Source: Neisseria brasiliensis (GTDB lineage: Bacteria > Pseudomonadota > Gammaproteobacteria > Burkholderiales > Neisseriaceae). From it: a stretch of DNA of 64,000 nt. This document shows, piece by piece, positions 40,832 through 48,357 of this stretch. The translations under genes were made by a program, and so were the position numbers. Numbering within the stretch: position 1 is the first letter of the stretch; each line of letters begins with the position of its first letter. The stretch is from assembly GCF_009671065.1 (NCBI RefSeq), contig NZ_CP046027.1:1178001-1242000 (forward strand). The letters run 5' to 3'. The notes beneath the pieces were generated by a model that did no database searches, had not been told where the DNA came from, and was given only the letters and a program-made list of their open reading frames with translations.

Positions 40832-41662
40832 TTATTTGGCGTCGCTGCGGAAATGATAGGCGCTGATTTCAAAACCGTTTTTGAAATACAGGCGGTGCGC
40901 ATTCACGCGGTCTTGGCTGACATGCACATTTAGGTGGATTTTGGTTGCACCGACTTTGCCGCCGATTTTGCGCACTTCATCCAACAGGCGTGAAGCATAA
41001 CCTTTGCGGCGGCTTTGCGGCATGGTAACGATGTCGTCGATGTGAATATGATGGCCGCTGGCCAGATTGTAGGTTTCATGAAAACCGACCACGGCCACGG
41101 CATTGTGTTTGCCTTCTTCAAAAATACCGAACAGGCGGTAACCGGCTGGGCGTTGTTGCTGATTAACTTGTTCGACAAAGCGGTTGATGTCGGTCAGGTT
41201 GGCGCGCAACATGCTTAAGGCAGCAAAGGCAGTGGCGGTTTCATCCGGCATGATTTCGCGCAACACGCTGTTGTCGGTAGCGGTAGCTTCACGTTGGGAT
41301 TCGGCGGCGTGTTTCTCTTCAATCGCCTGCGTCAGCATCACTTTTTCATCAGGGTTGTTTTGCGCGGCTTGTTCTTCCAGTAAGGCTTTGCAGTCAATGA
41401 TGCGTAAATCGTTATCGGAAGCGAAATCCATCAGAAAGCGGAACATCGGCGGATTGATGGTTTCCAGTTCTTTATCCACCGCCACGCAGCGTACTTTATC
41501 CACCAAAATCGGCCGTACCCATTTTGAGTAAGACAAGCGGTTGTCTTTGTCGAACGAAGACAGAATACCGCACAAACGTTCCGACCAGTCGCTCGGGCGG
41601 AAAACGCGGCCGGAGCTGGTGGTGCCATGAATGACAACTTCGTAAGGATTGCAAACTAACAT
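40832..41662 (-). CDS. DUF3579-GNAT fusion acetyltransferase
   Basis: The 276-residue protein joins two parts. Residues 1 to about 95 (MLVCNPYEVVIHGTTSSGRV; SDWSERLCGILSSFDKDNRL) match my memory of DUF3579, a small betaproteobacterial domain usually encoded alone. Residues about 145-276 form a GNAT acetyltransferase with the acetyl-CoA loop in MPQSRRKGYASRLLDEV and the C-terminal AHRLYFKNGF. A linker rich in Glu and Ala joins them. The substrate is unknown. A single start at 41662 is supported by the DUF3579 N-terminus. Confidence 0.82.
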   Translation of the reverse strand: MLVCNPYEVVIHGTTSSGRVFRPSDWSERLCGILSSFDKDNRLSYSKWVRPILVDKVRCVAVDKELETINPPMFRFLMDFASDNDLRIIDCKALLEEQAAQNNPDEKVMLTQAIEEKHAAESQREATATDNSVLREIMPDETATAFAALSMLRANLTDINRFVEQVNQQQRPAGYRLFGIFEEGKHNAVAVVGFHETYNLASGHHIHIDDIVTMPQSRRKGYASRLLDEVRKIGGKVGATKIHLNVHVSQDRVNAHRLYFKNGFEISAYHFRSDAK

Positions 41663-41961
41663 GGTGTCTTCCTGAAAGATTGGTTCTTCACGAATTATAA
41701 CTGACTAAGCGGCTTTTCTTCAAAACATTGCGGTAAAAAATTTTTACAAAATCAATAAGATTTGGTTGTGTGGGATCAAACTTCAGACGGCGAGCAGAAA
41801 AAAATCAAGGAATTTAAACCATAGTATGGCTTTATTTTTCATATAAATTTCATAATTTTCTTTATTTTTTAGCAGCCCGTTTCTTGTTATTATTTTTATT
41901 TTAAATAAAAACAAATTCTTAACTTATATTTTACGGGCGAGGGGATAATTTTATTTGTACA

Positions 41962-41973
41962 ATTGTCAACAAT
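41962..41973 (+). promoter_or_regulatory. Operator-like site A upstream of glnB/glnK
   Basis: ATTGTCAACAAT has half-sites ATTGT/ACAAT around CA, the pattern expected of GntR-type (FadR subfamily) operators. The same sequence recurs in inverse orientation at 42019-42030. Confidence 0.5.
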
Positions 41974-42018
41974 ATATTGCATCTTAGGTTAAATGAGTGT
42001 AATGTTTAATTACGTTAA

Positions 42019-42030
42019 ATTGTTGACAAT
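42019..42030 (-). promoter_or_regulatory. Operator-like site B upstream of glnB/glnK
   Basis: ATTGTTGACAAT is the exact reverse complement of site A, 57 bp away centre to centre. It ends next to the Shine-Dalgarno sequence of the PII gene, so a bound protein could block transcription or join with site A by looping. Confidence 0.5.
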
Positions 42031-42042
42031 CTTGGAGGCGAG

Positions 42043-42381
42043 ATGAAAAAAATTACGGCAATGATCAAACCTTTTAAATTGGACGATATGCGTGAAGCGC
42101 TCAGCAACATCGGTGTACACGGCATGACGGTCAGTGAGGTGAAAGGCTTCGGCCGCCAAAAAGGGCATACCGAAGTGTATCGCGGGGCGGAATATGCGGT
42201 GGATTTCATGCCCAAGGTGAAAGTGGAAATCGTGGCGGAAGACGAACGGGTTGGTCAAATCGTCGACATGATTTTGGAAACAGCGCGTACGGGTAAAGTC
42301 GGTGACGGCAAGATTTTTGTTGAAGCGGTTGAGCAGGTGATCCGTATCCGTACAGGCGAAACCGGCAACGAGGCCGTCTGA
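42043..42381 (+). CDS. glnK: PII nitrogen regulatory protein
   Basis: PII proteins sense 2-oxoglutarate, ATP/ADP and, through uridylylation, glutamine. The 112-residue protein has the T-loop with the modifiable Tyr51 (YRGAEYAVDFMPKVKVE) and the C-terminal signature (VGDGKIFVEAVEQVIRIRTG). Because amtB follows directly, GlnK is the likelier identity, though in genomes with one PII it is often called GlnB. It should plug AmtB under nitrogen sufficiency. Its last residues EAV and stop codon are encoded by an AG-DUS. Confidence 0.95.
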   Translation: MKKITAMIKPFKLDDMREALSNIGVHGMTVSEVKGFGRQKGHTEVYRGAEYAVDFMPKVKVEIVAEDERVGQIVDMILETARTGKVGDGKIFVEAVEQVIRIRTGETGNEAV

Positions 42382-42443
42382 ATCTGCAAGCATTGTTCAG
42401 ACGGTCTGCAGCAAATCATCGAGAAGAAGAAAAGGACAAAAAC

Positions 42444-43748
42444 ATGAAAAAATTGGTATGGATGGCGGGTTTTTTACCCGCAGGTGCGATGGCGCACAAT
42501 TTGGATTGGTGGCAACCGTTCAGCGCCATCGATTCGGGTGATACGGCTTGGGTGATGATGGCGGCGGCTTTGGTGCTGTTTATGACGCTGCCCGGCTTGG
42601 CTTTGTTTTACGGCGGCATGGTGCGCAAGAAAAACCTGCTCTCTACCATGATGCACAGTTTTTCCATCGCGGCTTTAATCAGCGTATTGTGGGTGGTGGC
42701 CGGTTATTCGTTGGCGTTTACGCCGGGCAATGCCTTTATCGGCGGCTTTGATCGGTTGTTTCTCAACGGCATGAGCATGGACATGGCCAAAGAGATGGTG
42801 ACCGTATCGCCAAATGCAGGCTCGATTCCGGAAACGGTGTTTATGTTTTTCCAAATGACGTTTGCCATCATTTCCACTGCCATCATCACCGGCGCGTTTG
42901 CCGAGCGCATGAAATATTCGGCGATGATGCTGTTTTCCGGCATATGGTTTCTGCTGGTGTATGTGCCGACCGCGCATTGGGTATGGGGCGGCGGCTTTAT
43001 GAGTGAAGGCGGCGTGTTTGATTACGCGGGCGGCACAGTGGTGCACATCAATGCCGGTGTGGCCGGCTTGGTAGCAGCGTTGGTGTTGGGCAAACGCGTG
43101 GGCTATGGCCGCGAAGCCATGCCGCCGCACAATATGGCTTTGACCTTAATCGGCGCGGCGATGTTGTGGTTTGGCTGGTTTGGTTTCAATGCCGGTTCGG
43201 CGGTGGCAGCCAATGCTTCGGCAGGCATGGCGATGGCGGTGACACAAATTTCGACCGCATTCGGTGCCATCACTTGGCTGATTTGTGAAAAACTGGCCGG
43301 ACACAAACCTTCCGCGCTGGGTCTGGCTTCGGGCGCGGTGGCCGGTTTGGTCGGCATTACTCCGGCTGCAGGTTTTGTGGCAACCGGCGGTGCGATCATT
43401 ATCGGTGTGGTGACGGCAATAGCGTGTTATGTGGCTGTAGCAGTGATTAAGCGCAAACTGGGCTATGACGATTCGCTTGATGCCTTCGGTATTCACGGTT
43501 TTGGCGGCATTGTTGGCGCAATCTTAACCGGCTTGGTGTTCGACAACCAAATCTTCGGCGGCGATGCGACCATTGGTTCGCAAGTGTGGATTCAAACCAA
43601 AGATGCCTTGACCACCATTGTGTACAGCGGCGTGATGAGCTGGGTGATTTTGAGAATCGTCGGCAAAATCTGTGGCGGCTTGCGTGTCGATAGAGACACC
43701 GAACGCGAAGGCTTGGATTTGACCATTCACGGTGAACGTGTTGAATAA
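42444..43748 (+). CDS. amtB: Ammonium transporter AmtB
   Basis: AmtB conducts ammonium across the inner membrane and is gated by the PII protein encoded upstream. I start at 42444 (MKKLVWMAGFLPAGAMAHNL), with the ribosome-binding site AAAGGA; 17 upstream codons in frame lie in the DUS region. The 434-residue protein has a signal-like N-terminus, about 11 membrane helices and the family signature (DYAGGTVVHINAGVAGLVAA), plus the twin-His region (AFGIHGFGGIVGAI). Confidence 0.96.
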   Translation: MKKLVWMAGFLPAGAMAHNLDWWQPFSAIDSGDTAWVMMAAALVLFMTLPGLALFYGGMVRKKNLLSTMMHSFSIAALISVLWVVAGYSLAFTPGNAFIGGFDRLFLNGMSMDMAKEMVTVSPNAGSIPETVFMFFQMTFAIISTAIITGAFAERMKYSAMMLFSGIWFLLVYVPTAHWVWGGGFMSEGGVFDYAGGTVVHINAGVAGLVAALVLGKRVGYGREAMPPHNMALTLIGAAMLWFGWFGFNAGSAVAANASAGMAMAVTQISTAFGAITWLICEKLAGHKPSALGLASGAVAGLVGITPAAGFVATGGAIIIGVVTAIACYVAVAVIKRKLGYDDSLDAFGIHGFGGIVGAILTGLVFDNQIFGGDATIGSQVWIQTKDALTTIVYSGVMSWVILRIVGKICGGLRVDRDTEREGLDLTIHGERVE

Positions 43749-43753
43749 TTAAG

Positions 43754-43784
43754 AAAGGCCGTCTGAAATTCAGACGGCCTTTTA
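43754..43784. terminator. DUS terminator between convergent amtB and lipoprotein genes
   Basis: AAAGGCCGTCTGAA and TTCAGACGGCCTTTT form a near-continuous 14-bp stem, with A and T runs on the two sides. Confidence 0.85.
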
Positions 43785-43786
43785 TA

Positions 43787-44116
43787 TTATTGAACAGGTT
43801 TCACTTCACGACACGCATTCACCGCGGCTTGTGTGCGGGCTTCGATATTTGGCAGCGGTATGCCGATAGACGCATTTTTTATTTCTTCGCGGGTAATCGA
43901 ATCGGCCAGCTTCAGGCTGGCGCATTCACATAAGGCTTTGATTTCGGCTGTGTCGCCGCCGGCAGAATCCAAGCAGGATTGGGTGCTGCTTTTGATAAAG
44001 CCTCCACGAAAACCGGTGTAAAATTCTTCGTTGTCGGTGTAGGATTTGGCCGCTTCTTGCGAGCAGGCGGTGAGGGTCAGGACGAGTGCCAATGGCAGCA
44101 GAAAACGGAAACGCAT
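43787..44116 (-). CDS. Small lipoprotein of unknown function
   Basis: I start at 44116 (MRFRFLLPLALVLTLTACSQ); seven upstream codons in frame are unlikely. The 109-residue product has a lipobox LTAC with Cys18. The mature part has four further Cys (CLDSAGG, LCECASL, ACREV), which could form two disulfides. No family recognised. Its stop lies directly beside the amtB terminator. Confidence 0.78.
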   Translation of the reverse strand: MRFRFLLPLALVLTLTACSQEAAKSYTDNEEFYTGFRGGFIKSSTQSCLDSAGGDTAEIKALCECASLKLADSITREEIKNASIGIPLPNIEARTQAAVNACREVKPVQ

Positions 44117-44176
44117 CGTTTTTCCTTGGGGAAACATAAAAACCGATTATAGAGTAAAACCGCAGGTTTTTGCCAT

Positions 44177-44214
44177 TTCAGACGGCCTGCTTGATGCGAA
44201 TCAGGCCGTCTGAA
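44177..44214. repeat. Inverted DUS pair
   Basis: TTCAGACGGCCTG and CAGGCCGTCTGAA are separated by a short loop, in the region between the divergent lipoprotein gene and the pyrB leader. A third DUS lies at about 44275-44285. Confidence 0.75.
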
Positions 44215-44308
44215 AAAACACCTTGAAAAGCCATGGTGAATCTGTGCACACAGGCTGGGGATATGCGATAATAAGGCCGTCTGAACCCTCCGCATGTAAC
44301 GGCGCACC

Positions 44309-44365
44309 ATGAACACACAGCTTTCAGTTGACTGCTTTGCGATTGCTGCTTTCGCGGCGGCCTGA
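44309..44365 (+). CDS. Possible pyrB leader peptide (18 residues)
   Basis: ATG at 44309 opens an 18-codon frame (MNTQLSVDCFAIAAFAAA) closed by TGA at 44363-44365, 14 bases before a terminator hairpin. This is the arrangement expected for transcription attenuation of pyrBI, where a translating ribosome prevents the hairpin when UTP is low. I see no strong Shine-Dalgarno, so translation is not certain. Confidence 0.45.
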   Translation: MNTQLSVDCFAIAAFAAA

Positions 44366-44378
44366 TTGTTTCCATTTT

Positions 44379-44398
44379 CCCGCACGGCGGGTTTTTTT
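44379..44398 (+). promoter_or_regulatory. Attenuator hairpin in the pyrB leader
   Basis: CCCGC-ACG-GCGGG followed by seven T is an intrinsic terminator lying 65 bp ahead of the pyrB start and downstream of a U-rich stretch. A terminator between promoter and gene suggests control by attenuation. Confidence 0.7.
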
Positions 44399-44462
44399 AT
44401 GGACATTTCAGCCGCTCATTACCGTGTGCCGCGCCATCTTGACATTGGAAAAAGGAAACCCC

Positions 44463-45383
44463 ATGCCCAATCCGCTTTATCGTCAAAACGTCATTTCCAT
44501 CGCCGATTTGACCACGCCGCAGCTGGAATTGCTGCTCAATACCGCCTTGAAACTCAAAGCCGAGCCGCGCAGCGATTTGCTGGAAGGCAAATTAATCGGG
44601 TCGTGCTTTTTCGAGCCGTCCACGCGCACGCGTTTGTCTTTTGAAACCGCCGTACAGCGTTTGGGCGGGAAGGTCATCGGTTTTGCCGATGGTGCCAATA
44701 CCAGTGCGAAAAAAGGCGAAACGTTGGCGGACACGGCGCGCATTATTTCCAGCTACACCGATGCGATTATCCAACGCCATCCAAAAGACGGTGCTGCGCG
44801 CGTGTTGGCCGAGTTTTCCGCTGTGCCGGTGATTAATGCGGGCGATGGCACCAACCAACACCCAAGCCAAACTTTGCTTGATTTGGTAACGATTTTTGAA
44901 ACACAAGGCCGTCTGAATGGCTTGAAAGTGGCCATGTGCGGCGATTTGAAATATGGCCGCACCGTGCATTCTTTGTGCCAAGCCTTGAAGCGTTGGGGCT
45001 GTGAATTTGCGTTTGTGTCGCCGCCGAGCTTGGCCATGCCGGAATACATCACCGAAGAATTGGACGAAGCCGGTTGCACGCATCAGATTTTTGCCACTTT
45101 GGAAGAAGCGGTTGAGTGGGCGGATATTCTCTACATGACCCGCGTGCAGCGCGAGCGTTTCGACGAGCAGGAATTTGCCAAAATCCAAGGCAAATTCAAT
45201 TTGGACGCATCAATGCTGGCCAACGCCAAACCCAATTTGCGCGTGTTGCATCCTTTGCCGCGTGTGGATGAAATCCACCCAAATGTCGATGCCACGCCGC
45301 ATGCCTATTATTTTGAACAGGCCACCAACGGCGTGTATGCACGCATGGCGATTTTGTCGCTGGTATTGAACGAAGAAGTGTAA
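44463..45383 (+). CDS. pyrB: Aspartate carbamoyltransferase, catalytic subunit
   Basis: PyrB condenses carbamoyl phosphate with aspartate, the first committed step of pyrimidine synthesis. I start at 44463 (MPNPLYRQNVISIADLTTPQ), giving 306 residues; the 45 upstream codons cover the attenuator and are not part of the family. The carbamoyl phosphate motif FFEPSTRTRLSF and the HPLPRVDEI motif are present. It is followed 10 bp later by pyrI, so the enteric-type c6r6 holoenzyme is expected. Confidence 0.97.
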   Translation: MPNPLYRQNVISIADLTTPQLELLLNTALKLKAEPRSDLLEGKLIGSCFFEPSTRTRLSFETAVQRLGGKVIGFADGANTSAKKGETLADTARIISSYTDAIIQRHPKDGAARVLAEFSAVPVINAGDGTNQHPSQTLLDLVTIFETQGRLNGLKVAMCGDLKYGRTVHSLCQALKRWGCEFAFVSPPSLAMPEYITEELDEAGCTHQIFATLEEAVEWADILYMTRVQRERFDEQEFAKIQGKFNLDASMLANAKPNLRVLHPLPRVDEIHPNVDATPHAYYFEQATNGVYARMAILSLVLNEEV

Positions 45384-45393
45384 GGAGCGCGCA

Positions 45394-45852
45394 ATGGAAA
45401 AAAAACAATACAGCGTCGAAGCGATTCAAAACGGCACGGTTATCGACCACATTCCCGCCGGCAAAGGCTTGGCGATTTTGCGCCAGTTTAAATTGCTGCA
45501 TTACGGCAGCGCGGTCACCGTGGGCTTCAACCTGCCGAGTAAGACACAGGGCAGTAAAGACATCATCAAAATCACCGGCGTGTGGCTGGACGACACCGCC
45601 GCCAACCGCTTGGCTTTGTTTGCGCCCGAAGCGGTGGTGAATGTGATTGAAGATTTTAAGGTGGTATCAAAACGCCACTTGACCATGCCGTCTGAAATCA
45701 GCGAAGTGTTCCGCTGCCCGAACACCAATTGCGCCAGCCACGGCGAGCCGGTAAAAAGCCGTTTCTATGTGCGCACCCACAATGGCCAAACACGTTTGAA
45801 ATGCCATTATTGCGAAAAAACCTTCTCGCGCGAATCGGTGGCCGAAGCCTAA
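45394..45852 (+). CDS. pyrI: Aspartate carbamoyltransferase, regulatory subunit
   Basis: PyrI binds CTP and ATP and makes the PyrB trimer allosteric. The 152-residue protein has an N-terminal nucleotide-binding domain and a C-terminal zinc domain, with C108, C113, C137 and C140 as the tetrahedral ligands. The neighbour pyrB, 10 bp upstream, supports the assignment. Confidence 0.97.
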   Translation: MEKKQYSVEAIQNGTVIDHIPAGKGLAILRQFKLLHYGSAVTVGFNLPSKTQGSKDIIKITGVWLDDTAANRLALFAPEAVVNVIEDFKVVSKRHLTMPSEISEVFRCPNTNCASHGEPVKSRFYVRTHNGQTRLKCHYCEKTFSRESVAEA

Positions 45853-45945
45853 GACAAGCGGCTTTCAGCCATACTCGGCAATTATTCTAAAAAAACGACC
45901 GCATGGCATAAATGCTTAAATCATAAACAGATAGTCTGTTAGAAT

Positions 45946-45988
45946 AAAGGCCGTCTGAAACATCGTATGACTGTTCAGACGGCCTTTT
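45946..45988. repeat. Inverted DUS pair between pyrI and the next gene
   Basis: AAAGGCCGTCTGAA and TTCAGACGGCCTTTT flank a 15-base loop. It lies 93 bp past pyrI and 20 bp before the next start, so it can terminate pyrBI. Confidence 0.75.
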
Positions 45989-46007
45989 AACCACACACGG
46001 GAAAACC

Positions 46008-46655
46008 ATGAATTCATCTTTTCAACGCCGTTTTGCGCCGATTTTATATGTCTTGATTTTCTTCGCCGGATTTTTTACCGCCTGCTTGTGGTTCAATCCG
46101 CAAGATTATTTGGCCAATCTGCCGCTGACCTTAATCGCTATTGCCGCCGTAGCCTTTATTTGGCTGATTTATGCCGTGGTTTCTGTGCGCGCCAACCAGC
46201 GCCGTGAAATGCTGTATCGTGAAAGCCTGATTCAGAAAGAAAGCGTGCATCCGGTGTTGCATGCTGCGATTCACCGTGTGGAAGACCGGCCGGAAATGCT
46301 GGTGTTGGCCGTGCGCAATTATGGCAAAGGCATGGCGGAAAAGGTCAAAATGCGCGTGGAAGCCACGCCTGATCAGCCGTGCAGCCAAGCCGTTACACAA
46401 GCTATGGCACAGCTTCCGGCCGTAGCGGAAGGCATCGACCACTTAGCCTCGGGCGAAACCTATGGCGGTATTTTTGCCGACAGCCGTATGTTGGTCACCG
46501 ATTTGCCCAACCAAGAATTCAGCGGTGTGGTGCGCGTGACGGTGACGTGTGAAAACACCTTCGGCGATGCCTGTTCTTCCGAAACCGTGTTGGATTTAAG
46601 CCTGCTCAACAGCGGCCTTACGGAAGACAAGCCGCGCAAAAAATTATTGTATTGA
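46008..46655 (+). CDS. Membrane-anchored protein of unknown function
   Basis: The 215-residue product has two N-terminal membrane helices (about residues 12-28 and 39-60), then a soluble domain starting with RANQRREMLYRESLIQK. The C-terminal part looks like a beta sandwich (PEMLVLAVRNYGKGMAEKVK; FSGVVRVTVTCENTFGDACS). I do not recognise a family. It is read in the same direction as the next small membrane protein, separated by a DUS hairpin. Confidence 0.7.
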   Translation: MNSSFQRRFAPILYVLIFFAGFFTACLWFNPQDYLANLPLTLIAIAAVAFIWLIYAVVSVRANQRREMLYRESLIQKESVHPVLHAAIHRVEDRPEMLVLAVRNYGKGMAEKVKMRVEATPDQPCSQAVTQAMAQLPAVAEGIDHLASGETYGGIFADSRMLVTDLPNQEFSGVVRVTVTCENTFGDACSSETVLDLSLLNSGLTEDKPRKKLLY

Positions 46656-46720
46656 TTTAACCGATTACACAGCCAAGTTAACAAAGAAATGATTTAAGCT
46701 TGCGGCTGGATAACGGTTTG

Positions 46721-46764
46721 CTTTCAGACGGCCTGATTCCTGTGAAGATGTCAGGCCGTCTGAA
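46721..46764 (+). terminator. DUS hairpin
   Basis: TTCAGACGGCCTGA and TCAGGCCGTCTGAA pair over 14 bp around a 14-base loop, between two membrane-protein genes. Confidence 0.7.
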
Positions 46765-46783
46765 TCATTTTTAGGAGAGTTGA

Positions 46784-47209
46784 ATGTTAAGTCTGACGAC
46801 GATTATCATCGCGGTAGCCGTGACCGCGGTGTTGTTGGTGATTACCTTAGTCGCCCCCAATCCGATTACCGGTATCATGGTGCTGGTGTTTGGTGCGCTG
46901 ATTTATTTTGTGTTGTGGCCAAAATACGAAGGCGGCCAGCAAGCCCAAGCGCAAGGTGTGGAAATTCAGGCAGCGGTGCAGGAAGTGCGGCATTGGAACA
47001 GCGGCATGCGCAACAGTCAGGGGGATAAATACGAAATCATCGCGCTGGCACCCAATCCCTACAACGGCAAAATGCAGCAATTTGTCAGTCCGCCGATGAC
47101 CACCGATCCCGAGCCTTATCTGCAAGATACGGTCACTGTGAAAGTTGATTGGTCGAACCCGAAAGCGTATATTATGGATTTATCGTTTTTGCCGTTTAAA
47201 GTGCATTAA
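46784..47209 (+). CDS. Membrane protein with DUF3592-like exterior domain
   Basis: The 141-residue product has two membrane helices at the N-terminus (about 5-22 and 27-46), followed by a soluble domain (VEIQAAVQEVRHWNSGMRNS and on to the C-terminus) reminiscent of small domains that follow paired helices in DUF3592-type proteins. The function is unknown. A ribosome-binding site (AGGAGAG) precedes the ATG. Confidence 0.65.
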   Translation: MLSLTTIIIAVAVTAVLLVITLVAPNPITGIMVLVFGALIYFVLWPKYEGGQQAQAQGVEIQAAVQEVRHWNSGMRNSQGDKYEIIALAPNPYNGKMQQFVSPPMTTDPEPYLQDTVTVKVDWSNPKAYIMDLSFLPFKVH

Positions 47210-47224
47210 ATTAAGCCATAAGAA

Positions 47225-47253
47225 AAGGCCGTCTGAAAAAATTTCAGACGGCC
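47225..47253 (+). repeat. DUS hairpin interrupted at its 3' edge by IS30
   Basis: AAAGGCCGTCTGAA and TTCAGACGGCC form the stem. The expected CTTTT continuation is found on the far side of the IS30 element at 48332-48336, so the terminator was intact before insertion. Confidence 0.8.
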
Positions 47254-48329
47254 TTACATTCGCATTTCAAGTGCAACGCTCAAATGCCATTGGCAAGGGC
47301 TGCTGAAAACAGATCACCCGGTGTCTCATAGTCCAATGTCTTTCTCGGTCGGCGGTTAAGGGCCTCCTCAACCGCTTTAATCTTTTTAGCACCCAGTTTC
47401 CTAAAATCCGTCCCCTTTGGGAAGTATTGTCTGATCAGCCCGTTGGTATTCTCCACCAAGCCTTTTTCCCAAGAATGGTATGGACGGCAGAAGTAAGTTT
47501 CCGCACCCAGGGCTTTGGCAAAGGTTTTATGTCGGTAAAACTCTTTACCGTTATCCAAAGTAATCGTTTGAATGATATCTTTAAACGGCTTCAATGCCCG
47601 AATCACTACCCGGGCTACATCTTCTGCTTTGAAATTGCTGATTTTGCGGATAACGACAAATTTGGTTTTTCTTTCAACAGCAACCACCAGTCCGCTTTTT
47701 TGATCTTTACCGACAATGGTGTCCATCTCGAAATCGCCGACCCGCTCTTTTTGATCGACAATGGCAGGTCTGTGTTCAATGTCGGTTCTGTCCGGTACGC
47801 TGCCTTTTGTCCATGCACCGCTGCCGTATTGTCTGCGGTAGGGTTTGGAAACGATACGCAGATGGGTGTACAGGTCGCCGCCGTTTTGACGGTCTTTGGC
47901 GAGATAGCGGTAAAGGGTGCTGTGGTGCAGTTTGATGTGTTGATGTTTCAGCAGGTAGCCGCAGACTTGTTCGGGGCTGTATTTTTGGGTAATCAGTTTG
48001 TTAACAGTCTGTTTGACGGCAGTAGTCAGTTTGGTTGGCTTTTTGTTTTTCTTTTTAACTTCGCTTTGCTGTTGTGCTTTTCGGTAACAGTAGGTTCCGT
48101 TGACGGAATGCCGTCTGATTTCCCGACTGACGGTGGCGGGATGACAACCGATGTTCTGTGCGATTTGGTTTAGGGGTAGGTTGCGGTAATGTCTGGAAAT
48201 GTAGTATCTTTGGTGTGAGGTCAGTTGTGTGTAGGTCATATTGCAATCTTTCTTGTCAGGAAAGGCAGTATACTACCGCATACTGGCCTTTTCTGTTATT
48301 GGAAATTGCACTTGTTAGGCGAATGTAAG
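47253..48329. mobile_element. IS30-family insertion sequence (IS1655-like)
   Basis: The ends are CTTACATTCGC and its exact complement GCGAATGTAAG, with a further partly matching stretch inside (AAGTGCAA). The element is 1077 bp and is flanked by a 3-bp direct repeat GGC (47250-47252 and 48330-48332). Removing it and one repeat restores a continuous DUS hairpin with CTTTG. One base of ambiguity remains in the end positions. Confidence 0.88.
47280..48239 (-). CDS. IS30-family transposase
   Basis: The 319-residue transposase has the N-terminal helix-turn-helix (LNQIAQNIGCHPATVSREIR) and the IS30 DDE core: VGDFEMDTIVG (first Asp), ITLDNGKEFYRH (second Asp) and KGLVENTNGLIRQYFPKGTD (Glu). The linker KYSPEQVCGYLLKHQ is typical. 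The frame is intact. It most resembles neisserial IS1655-type transposases. Confidence 0.95.
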   Translation of the reverse strand: MTYTQLTSHQRYYISRHYRNLPLNQIAQNIGCHPATVSREIRRHSVNGTYCYRKAQQQSEVKKKNKKPTKLTTAVKQTVNKLITQKYSPEQVCGYLLKHQHIKLHHSTLYRYLAKDRQNGGDLYTHLRIVSKPYRRQYGSGAWTKGSVPDRTDIEHRPAIVDQKERVGDFEMDTIVGKDQKSGLVVAVERKTKFVVIRKISNFKAEDVARVVIRALKPFKDIIQTITLDNGKEFYRHKTFAKALGAETYFCRPYHSWEKGLVENTNGLIRQYFPKGTDFRKLGAKKIKAVEEALNRRPRKTLDYETPGDLFSAALANGI

Positions 48330-48357
48330 GGCCTTTGATTCATTTAAACATTACAGT

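Larger units (their letters stand above)
41663..42042. other. 380-bp A/T-rich regulatory region upstream of glnB/glnK-amtB
   Basis: No supported gene. The segment 41740-42030 is strikingly A/T-rich, with one partial DUS near 41784. It holds the paired inverted sites described separately and the ribosome-binding site TTGGAGG at 42032-42038. Confidence 0.6.

Noticed and set aside
44366..44644. Alternative frame starting after the pyrB attenuator
   Set aside because: It overlaps pyrB in another frame and has no family character.
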